Below the pieces are notes generated by a model, which did no database searches, had not been told where the DNA came from, and saw only the letters and a program-made list of their open reading frames with translations. This document shows, in pieces, positions 6,405 through 11,355 of a stretch of 11,355 nucleotides of DNA; position 1 is the first letter of the stretch; every line of letters starts with the position of its first letter. The translations under genes and the position numbers were made by a program. Origin of the DNA: Haloarculaceae archaeon. GTDB taxonomy: Archaea > Halobacteriota > Halobacteria > Halobacteriales > Haloarculaceae. The stretch covers positions 1 to 11,355 of the forward strand of contig JAQCMX010000258.1 in the NCBI GenBank assembly GCA_028274885.1. The letters are read 5' to 3'.

Positions 6405-6413
6405 CTACTTATC
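6405..6413 (+). promoter_or_regulatory. TATA box of the HAD phosphatase gene
   Basis: CTACTTATC is centred about 32 bases before the ATG at 6441, so transcription should begin roughly 5 bases before it. The short spacing supports 6441 as the start and an almost leaderless mRNA. A second AT-rich stretch (6427-6435) is too close to act. Confidence 0.45.
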
Positions 6414-6440
6414 CGGTGACCCGCTTATGTATAATTCCCC

Positions 6441-7079
6441 ATGTCCGGCAGTGCCTACGACTACTGGTTGCTTGACCTCGACGGGACGCTGGTCGATGTC
6501 GAAACGGAGTATGTCCACGATATCTTCGACGAGATCGGCGAGCGGTTCGACCTCGAATTCACCCGACAGGAGGCAGAGGCACTGTGGTACGGATTCGGAT
6601 CAGAACGCGACCGGGTACTCGCTACGCACGACATCGACAGGGACCGCTTCTGGGACGTGTTTCACGAGGTCGAACGGCCACAGGCCCGCGCCGAGGCGAC
6701 ACATCTCTACGAGGACGCTGCGGCGTTCGTCCCGACACTCGAGGGGCCGGTCGGTCTCGTGACCCACTGCCAGGCGTATCTGACCGACCCGGTTCTCTCG
6801 GAACTCGGTATCGATCACTGGTTCGACACCGTTGTCTGCTGTACCGACGATACCGGGTGGAAGCCGGATCCGGGTCCTATCGAACTCGCACGGAGACAAC
6901 TCGGTGTGAAGTCCCACGGCCAGGCCGGGGTTTTGGTCGGCGACGATCCCAAGGATGTCGGGGCTGCCCGGAACGCAGACATCGACGCGATCCACGTCAC
7001 GCGGCGGCTTCCCGATCAGTCAGGCCGTGCTGTGCGTAGCGACCGACGTGTCGCCTCACTTTCACAGCTGTGTGAGTGA
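6441..7079 (+). CDS. HAD-superfamily hydrolase (phosphoglycolate phosphatase-like)
   Basis: A 212-residue HAD phosphatase with all four motifs: nucleophile Asp12 and acid/base Asp14 in LLDLDGTLVD; motif II Thr108 in GLVTH; motif III Lys141 in GWKPDP; motif IV in VGDDPKDVGAARNA, with Asp168 and Asp172 (and Asp169) as metal ligands. A helical cap (about 20-95) sits between motifs I and II, the C1 arrangement of phosphoglycolate and beta-phosphoglucomutase-like enzymes. It probably hydrolyses a small phosphorylated metabolite; which one is not shown. It stands alone between the DUF3179 operon and hsp20, with its own promoter. Confidence 0.88.
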   Translation: MSGSAYDYWLLDLDGTLVDVETEYVHDIFDEIGERFDLEFTRQEAEALWYGFGSERDRVLATHDIDRDRFWDVFHEVERPQARAEATHLYEDAAAFVPTLEGPVGLVTHCQAYLTDPVLSELGIDHWFDTVVCCTDDTGWKPDPGPIELARRQLGVKSHGQAGVLVGDDPKDVGAARNADIDAIHVTRRLPDQSGRAVRSDRRVASLSQLCE

Positions 7080-7085
7080 GCCATA

Positions 7086-7130
7086 CCGGACCGTCCCGGA
7101 CCTGTGGCACCGTTATCGGGGCCTTTTTCG
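7086..7130 (+). promoter_or_regulatory. Candidate hsp20 promoter with a 10-base-period direct repeat
   Basis: CCGGACC occurs at 7086-7092 and again at 7096-7102, exactly one helical turn (10 bases) apart. AT-rich candidates for the TATA box follow: GTTATC (7112-7117) or CTTTTTC (7123-7129), the latter about 28 bases before the ATG at 7154. The repeats lie where BRE or activator sites are found. Whether they mediate heat or stress control is unknown. Confidence 0.35.
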
Positions 7131-7153
7131 GGCGTGACTCACAACAGTATCGT

Positions 7154-7510
7154 ATGTCAGCGCTCCGCGATGCGTTGGGCGACCTGCCCGAAGCCGTGTT
7201 CGCAGATCTACTCGAATCTGAGGAGTCGTATCTGGTGGTCATCGACGTGCCAGGCGTGACCGCACAGACTGTCGACGCCTACGTCGAGGGTAACGAACTC
7301 GTCATCGAGGCACGCAGACAGAAAGACCACCCATATGAGTTTACCTACGTTTCGGAGAACCGATCACTCTTTTTGGATGTCGAACTTCCCCTTCCCCCGG
7401 ACGCAACCGATCGAGGCGCCGAAGCTTCCGTGGAGCGCGGCGTTCTCACCCTCGAGTTGCCAAAGGAATCCGCCATATCGGAGACAACAATCCCCGTTTC
7501 CGGGGCGTGA
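7154..7510 (+). CDS. Hsp20 / alpha-crystallin-type small heat shock protein
   Basis: A 118-residue cytoplasmic ATP-independent chaperone. The alpha-crystallin fold covers about 24-105: SYLVVIDVPGV at its start, ELVIEAR, ELPLPP, and the diagnostic GVLTLELPK near 97-105. A short tail carries TIPV, a possible version of the I-x-I/V motif that docks neighbouring dimers during oligomer assembly. The protein is short for the family, with an N-terminal arm of only about 20 residues. The ATG at 7154 is chosen over an upstream GTG at 7076, which would overlap the HAD gene's stop and add 26 residues unlike the family. The next gene, a UbiB kinase, begins 3 bases after the stop, so the two are probably cotranscribed. 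Confidence 0.88.
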   Translation: MSALRDALGDLPEAVFADLLESEESYLVVIDVPGVTAQTVDAYVEGNELVIEARRQKDHPYEFTYVSENRSLFLDVELPLPPDATDRGAEASVERGVLTLELPKESAISETTIPVSGA

Positions 7511-7513
7511 GGG

Positions 7514-9400
7514 GTGTTCAGGTCGGTGAACCCCCGCGCGTACTGGCGGTTCGTGGTCGTCTTCTGGCGATTCCTTCCATTGCTTCTGTCCTACGCCCGC
7601 GACAGGCGACGGTTTCTTCTCTTTGGTGGTTCGCGGGACGTCACCGCAGAGCAGCGCCGCGAGCGCGCAGCCTCGCTCCTCGAGTCGCTTCTCACGCTGG
7701 GCCCGACCTATATCAAACTCGGCCAGCTTCTCTCGACGCGGCCGGATGTCCTCCCACCGGAGTACATCGCGGAGTTCTCGAAGCTACAGGACCAGGTGCC
7801 ACCAGCGGAGTGGGAGGGCGCAAAACAGGTCATCGAAGCGGACATCGGTCCGATCGAGGAGCGGTTCGACGAGTTCGACACGGAGGCGATAAGCGGTGCG
7901 AGTCTCGGACAGGTGTACTTCGCCCGGATCGACGGCGACCCGGTTGCGGTCAAGATTCGACGCCCGGGTGTGGAGAAACTCGTCGAGTCGGACCTGCGTG
8001 TCATCCGGTGGTCTGTCCCGATCCTGATGCGGTTTGTCGACGACGCACGCTCGTTTTCACTCGAAACACTTGCCGACGAGTTCGCAAAGACGATCCGCCA
8101 GGAGATGGACTACGAACGCGAACGTCGAATGCTCCGCGAGATACGGGGCAACTTCGCCGAGAACAGTGCCGTCCGCATGCCAGCGGTGATCGACAGCCAC
8201 TCGACCCCCCGTGTCCTGACCATGGAGTACGTCGGTGGGATCAAAATCACCGACCTCAAACAACTGGACAAGGAGGGGATCGACCGGTCGACGATCGCGG
8301 AGACGCTCCAGCAAACGTACCTGCAGATGATCATCGAGGACGGTGTCTTCCACGCTGACCCCCACCCCGGGAACCTCGCAGTTCAGTCCGATGGGACACT
8401 CGTCTTCTATGATTTCGGGATGAGCGGCTACGTCGATCCGTTCATCCAGGACAAGGTCGTCGACTTCTACGGCGCCGTTGCCCGCGAGGACACGGACGCA
8501 ATCCTGGATACGCTCATCGAGACCGGAACGCTCTCCCCGGAAGCCGATCGCGAACTGATGTCAGACATCATGGAACTGGCAATAGAGGACGCCCGGGGGG
8601 AAGACATCGACCAGTACCGCGTCCAGCAGATCGTCCAGCAGGTCGAGGATACGATCTACGAGTTTCCCCTCCGTCTTCCCTCCAATCTCGCCCTCGTACT
8701 GCGTGTCGCCACAGTCGTCGAAGGCGTCTGTGTGACACTCGACTCCGAATTCGATTTCATCGACGTCGCGACAACGTTTCTCCGCGACGAGGGGTACATC
8801 GAGGCCGGTGCCCGTGAGTTTGTGACCGACCGGGCCACCGAGGTGCGGGACGCTGCCAGTTCTTCGGTTCGGATCCCACCGAAACTCGAGTCGACGCTCG
8901 ACCGCATCGAGCGCGACGACCTCCGGGTCGACGCGGATATCGCGGATTCGAGTAACCACTTCGATCGGTTAGCAAAGCGGGTCATCCTCGGTATGCTCGC
9001 GGCCGCTGGGGTCGTCTCCTCGACGCTTCTGTATCTGTTCGAAACCACCTTGACGGCGGGTGTGGCCACAGCCCTGACAGTAGCAGTTTTCTTTCTGTTG
9101 TACCGCTCCTTTACCAAACAGACCTCGATCCGGGCACAGCCACAGTTCACCCGCTACAAGATGCGCCAGGACTCCGACGAGGGCGACGTGCAGGGGTACG
9201 GTGATCTGGATCTGGAGGGCGACGATGGCGCTGATTCACCCGCCCAGGAAGACTCACAGACAGTTGCGATCGACGACGGGAGCGCCAATCCACATCCACA
9301 GACAATCGATGTCCAGGGATCAGACGACGCTACCCTGAACCGCCGGCCAGACAACGAGGACACGGGCAACCGTGGCGGGTCAGGCCGGGGCTCCCCCTAA
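7514..9400 (+). CDS. UbiB/ABC1/ADCK family atypical protein kinase-like protein
   Basis: A 628-residue UbiB-family protein. Family motifs in order: the KxGQ motif (Lys68-Gln71, IKLGQLLSTRPDVLP), which folds over the active site; the Ala-rich nucleotide loop (SGASLGQV, 127-134); Lys147 (VAVKIRRP); EMDYERE (197-203); MEYVGG; HADPHPGN (280-287); and the metal-binding DFG (300-302). Two hydrophobic helices near 489-510 and 513-530 anchor the C-terminus. They are followed by an acidic, disordered tail of about 95 residues. Relatives such as UbiB and Coq8 are ATPases supporting quinone biosynthesis; a role in isoprenoid quinone or lipid handling is likely here but unproven. The GTG at 7514 is 3 bases after the hsp20 stop. 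A GTG at 7526, giving MNPRAYWRF, fits related N-termini and is an alternative. Confidence 0.92.
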   Translation: MFRSVNPRAYWRFVVVFWRFLPLLLSYARDRRRFLLFGGSRDVTAEQRRERAASLLESLLTLGPTYIKLGQLLSTRPDVLPPEYIAEFSKLQDQVPPAEWEGAKQVIEADIGPIEERFDEFDTEAISGASLGQVYFARIDGDPVAVKIRRPGVEKLVESDLRVIRWSVPILMRFVDDARSFSLETLADEFAKTIRQEMDYERERRMLREIRGNFAENSAVRMPAVIDSHSTPRVLTMEYVGGIKITDLKQLDKEGIDRSTIAETLQQTYLQMIIEDGVFHADPHPGNLAVQSDGTLVFYDFGMSGYVDPFIQDKVVDFYGAVAREDTDAILDTLIETGTLSPEADRELMSDIMELAIEDARGEDIDQYRVQQIVQQVEDTIYEFPLRLPSNLALVLRVATVVEGVCVTLDSEFDFIDVATTFLRDEGYIEAGAREFVTDRATEVRDAASSSVRIPPKLESTLDRIERDDLRVDADIADSSNHFDRLAKRVILGMLAAAGVVSSTLLYLFETTLTAGVATALTVAVFFLLYRSFTKQTSIRAQPQFTRYKMRQDSDEGDVQGYGDLDLEGDDGADSPAQEDSQTVAIDDGSANPHPQTIDVQGSDDATLNRRPDNEDTGNRGGSGRGSP

Positions 9401-9490
9401 CACGACAGACACTGTGCACCGCCTGCCGATCGTATGTCCTGCTGCGACCGACGAGCAGCTATCGGCGGGGAACGCGAACGTGTTCCAAAC

Positions 9491-9499
9491 GGTTTATAC
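9491..9499 (+). promoter_or_regulatory. TATA box of the aIF5A-agmatinase operon
   Basis: GGTTTATAC, preceded by purine-rich CCAAAC, is a near-ideal haloarchaeal TATA box. Its centre is 27-28 bases before the ATG at 9523, predicting a leaderless mRNA starting at or next to that codon. No Shine-Dalgarno sequence is present, consistent with this. Confidence 0.7.
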
Positions 9500-9522
9500 T
9501 CGCAGGTTAATAATTTTCTCGC

Positions 9523-9903
9523 ATGCCGAGACAACAGACCGAGGTTCGGGAACTGGACGAGGGGAGTTACGTTATGATCGAAAAGACCCCATGTAAGATA
9601 ACCGCCTACAGTACTGCAAAGCCGGGTAAACACGGAAGTGCGAAAGCCCGTGTCGATGCCAATGGCGTGTTCGACGATCAGAAGCGTTCGCTTTCCCAGC
9701 CTGTCGACGCGAAGGTGTGGGTTCCGATTATCAACCGCAAACAAGGACAGGTCATCGACGTCCGGGACGGCGAGATTCAGGTGATGGACCTCGAAACATA
9801 CGACAACTTCGTGATGCGAGTCGGGGGGGACAAACTGGACGGGCTGTCTGCTGACGACGAAATCGAGTTCCTCGAGTACGAAAGCCAGCGCAAGATCATC
9901 TGA
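9523..9903 (+). CDS. Translation factor aIF5A
   Basis: A 126-residue archaeal initiation/elongation factor 5A. The modification loop STAKPGKHGSAKARV (30-44) is intact, and Lys36 is the residue converted to (deoxy)hypusine. An SH3-like N-terminal domain (1-68) is followed by an OB-fold (about 70-126), the standard length and layout. The factor binds the ribosomal E site and relieves stalling at difficult sequences such as polyproline. The gene has its own strong leaderless promoter, and its TGA overlaps the ATG of agmatinase (TGATG), indicating coupled translation with an enzyme connected to the modification of this same lysine. Confidence 0.97.
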   Translation: MPRQQTEVRELDEGSYVMIEKTPCKITAYSTAKPGKHGSAKARVDANGVFDDQKRSLSQPVDAKVWVPIINRKQGQVIDVRDGEIQVMDLETYDNFVMRVGGDKLDGLSADDEIEFLEYESQRKII

Positions 9904-10706
9904 TGTTTCCCGGTGCCTCGGCCGACCGTGACGAGGCCTCCTACGCGCTCGTGGGTGCGCCCCTCGACGCCTCCACTACCTTTCAGCCCGGCACCCGTTT
10001 TGGACCCGACCGACTCCGCCACGTCGCCACCTCCTTTGAGGACTACGACCACCGCACCGGGGTTCGATTCAGCGAGTGTTCTGTGTACGATCACGGCGAT
10101 GTCCAGCCTGGCGGTGACACCGCAGAGTATCTCACTTTTCTCTCGGGGCTTATCCGAGAGTTCGATGCCGATGGGACCGTTCCAGTGGTGCTTGGTGGCG
10201 AACATACCGTGACGGTGGCCGCGGTTCGCGCACTCGATCCCGACGTGTTCGTCTGTCTTGATGCCCATCTCGACCTGCGGGAGAGCTACGCCGGTGACCC
10301 ACTGAGCCACGCCACAGTCACCCACCACGCACTCGAGGTCGCCGATCGGGCGATCGTTCTCGGTGCACGTTCGGGCAGCAAAGGCGAGTACGAACGCGCG
10401 GCCGACGCCGACGTCACTCTCGTCGGGCCCGAGGCCGTTCCCTCGTGGGAACCGAGCTTTGCCGATGAGTCCGTCTATCTGAGCGTGGATATCGACGCCG
10501 CGGATCCAGGGTTCGCGCCCGGCACCGGGACGCCCGAACCGTTCGGCCTCGACCCCGTCACAATGGACGAGGTGGTCCGATCGGTCGCCCCCAGTGCGGT
10601 TGGCTGCGACATCGTCGAGGTAAACGACCGGGACAATGGACAGGCCGCGACGCTCGGTGCGAAACTTTTGCGTGCGTTCGTCTACGCGCACGCTTTACCT
10701 CCCTGA
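9903..10706 (+). CDS. speB: Agmatinase (ureohydrolase family)
   Basis: A 267-residue ureohydrolase with all binuclear manganese ligands: His101 (GGEHTV), Asp120, His122 and Asp124 (DAHLDLR), and Asp196 and Asp198 (SVDIDAADP). The PGTGTPEPFG stretch after the last ligands and SHAT at 135-138 are typical of archaeal SpeB proteins. It is expected to hydrolyse agmatine, or an agmatine-derived group, to release urea. The start overlaps the aIF5A stop by one base. In Haloferax, aIF5A carries deoxyhypusine and agmatinase is reported to be needed for that pathway, with an aminobutyl group thought to come through agmatine rather than spermidine; the operon here fits that. The free substrate (agmatine or protein-bound intermediate) cannot be told from sequence. 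Confidence 0.93.
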   Translation: MFPGASADRDEASYALVGAPLDASTTFQPGTRFGPDRLRHVATSFEDYDHRTGVRFSECSVYDHGDVQPGGDTAEYLTFLSGLIREFDADGTVPVVLGGEHTVTVAAVRALDPDVFVCLDAHLDLRESYAGDPLSHATVTHHALEVADRAIVLGARSGSKGEYERAADADVTLVGPEAVPSWEPSFADESVYLSVDIDAADPGFAPGTGTPEPFGLDPVTMDEVVRSVAPSAVGCDIVEVNDRDNGQAATLGAKLLRAFVYAHALPP

Positions 10707-10757
10707 GGGCTGTGCTGACGGGTCCTGGGCGGGAAAGCGTGGCTCACCGCCGCTGCC

Positions 10758-10767
10758 TTTTTATTTG
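10758..10767 (+). promoter_or_regulatory. TATA box of the zinc-ribbon gene, doubling as a T-rich stretch after speB
   Basis: TTTTTATTTG is centred about 26 bases before the ATG at 10788, so the message is predicted to be leaderless. The same T-rich run lies about 50 bases after the agmatinase stop and could also terminate transcription from the upstream operon, since archaeal termination occurs at T-tracts. Confidence 0.55.
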
Positions 10768-10787
10768 GATGGTGCGGTCACATACGT

Positions 10788-11355
10788 ATGGACCACCTTT
10801 CGTCGTGTTACTTCTGTCGTCGTGCCCTCGATGATTCCCGTAGCGTCTACGAGATCACTGACGGCTCTGCAGCACAGGCAACGATACGACTCTGTACGAC
10901 CTGCCACCACAAACTCGAGACGGTCTTCGACACAGCAGGTATCGACGGGCTCCAACCGGCTGACGGCGCCCCGATGTCGGGTGTTCAGGAACCGGCTGGC
11001 GGGCCCTCGACACCAGCCCAGTCCCGGTCGACGGAGCCCGCGGACGAACCGGACCAGACCGAGCAGACACCCCAGGTAGACGGGGCTGAGAAGACAGAGG
11101 TCGTGACAGGACAGACCGACGACAGCGTCGGAGTCGGAGTCGCATCCGGGACAGACGGGGGCGCTGACGACTCCGTGGCGGTACAATCCGACGAGACCGA
11201 AACCGAAGAAGACGCAAGCGAAGCGATACCCGAAGCTGCGGACACAGCCCAAACTGAGGACACAGAGACAACACAGAACGAACAGGCCGAACAGAGTGCT
11301 CCAATCGAGGAGTCACTCGAGGGGATGGTCGACACAGACGACCACGAAACGGGAA
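10788..11355 (+). CDS. Zinc-ribbon protein with long acidic tail, 3' truncated by window edge
   Basis: The frame from the ATG at 10788 is open to the last base, so 189 residues are visible and the C-terminus lies outside. Two CxxC pairs, Cys7/Cys10 (SCYFC) and Cys36/Cys39 (LCTTC), are separated by about 25 residues and should bind one zinc ion in a ribbon covering residues 1-45. A short helix follows (HKLETVFDTAGIDGL). From about residue 55 the sequence is low-complexity, rich in Asp, Glu, Thr, Gln, Ser and Pro with hardly any hydrophobic residues, so it is probably disordered. I do not recognise a named family. A zinc ribbon may bind nucleic acid or protein, but no function is assigned. A well-placed TATA box and absence of a Shine-Dalgarno sequence support this start. 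Confidence 0.75.
   Translation, partial: MDHLSSCYFCRRALDDSRSVYEITDGSAAQATIRLCTTCHHKLETVFDTAGIDGLQPADGAPMSGVQEPAGGPSTPAQSRSTEPADEPDQTEQTPQVDGAEKTEVVTGQTDDSVGVGVASGTDGGADDSVAVQSDETETEEDASEAIPEAADTAQTEDTETTQNEQAEQSAPIEESLEGMVDTDDHETG

Noticed and set aside
7507..8358. A 283-codon plus-strand frame within ubiB
   Set aside because: It is an out-of-frame Arg/Pro-rich translation over conserved UbiB motifs.
9777..10691. A 304-codon open frame on the minus strand across agmatinase
   Set aside because: The plus strand encodes agmatinase with all metal ligands. Long antisense frames are expected in GC-rich genes, and the antisense translation shows no family motif or promoter.
11117..11142. Short GTCGGA-type tandem repetition in the zinc-ribbon gene
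   Set aside because: It is only two to three copies and follows from the low-complexity Val/Gly coding content; not a repeat array.
1..11355. Mobile element, CRISPR array, tRNA or rRNA
   Set aside because: I found no transposase or integrase motifs, no regularly spaced repeats, and no cloverleaf or rRNA-like segments on reading both strands.

Overview
The window is a piece of a haloarchaeal (class Halobacteria) chromosome. The DNA is GC-rich and most encoded proteins are rich in Asp and Glu, as expected for a salt-in halophile. It carries an archaeal-type DnaG primase, an archaeal aIF5A with an archaeal-type agmatinase, a Tat-type lipoprotein signal, and TATA-like boxes placed about 25-30 bases before start codons, which indicates leaderless mRNAs. 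I cannot name the genus.

Layout from left to right: the 3' part of a class I SAM-dependent methyltransferase (+); a 274-base convergent gap rich in dyads; then three leftward genes, a PdxI-like aldo/keto reductase, a six-helix membrane protein resembling DUF6159, and dnaG. A divergent promoter region of about 165 bases separates dnaG from rightward genes: a pterin carbinolamine dehydratase-like protein; a two-gene operon of a DUF3179 Tat lipoprotein and a small membrane protein with a Cys-Cys-Gly-Pro helix; a HAD-family phosphatase; an Hsp20 followed 3 bases later by a UbiB/ABC1 atypical kinase; aIF5A overlapping agmatinase; and the 5' part of a zinc-ribbon protein with an acidic tail that runs off the right edge.

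Most of this looks like ordinary core and housekeeping haloarchaeal DNA. I see no insertion sequence, integrase, CRISPR array, rRNA or tRNA. The functional links best supported by gene arrangement are: (1) aIF5A and agmatinase in one overlapping operon, fitting the archaeal route to (deoxy)hypusine through agmatine; (2) the DUF3179 lipoprotein translationally coupled to the CCGP membrane protein, which is the best candidate for an uncharacterised system; (3) the chaperone-kinase pair Hsp20-UbiB. The most striking non-coding signal is a perfect 6-8-6 inverted repeat between the dnaG TATA box and its predicted transcription start.
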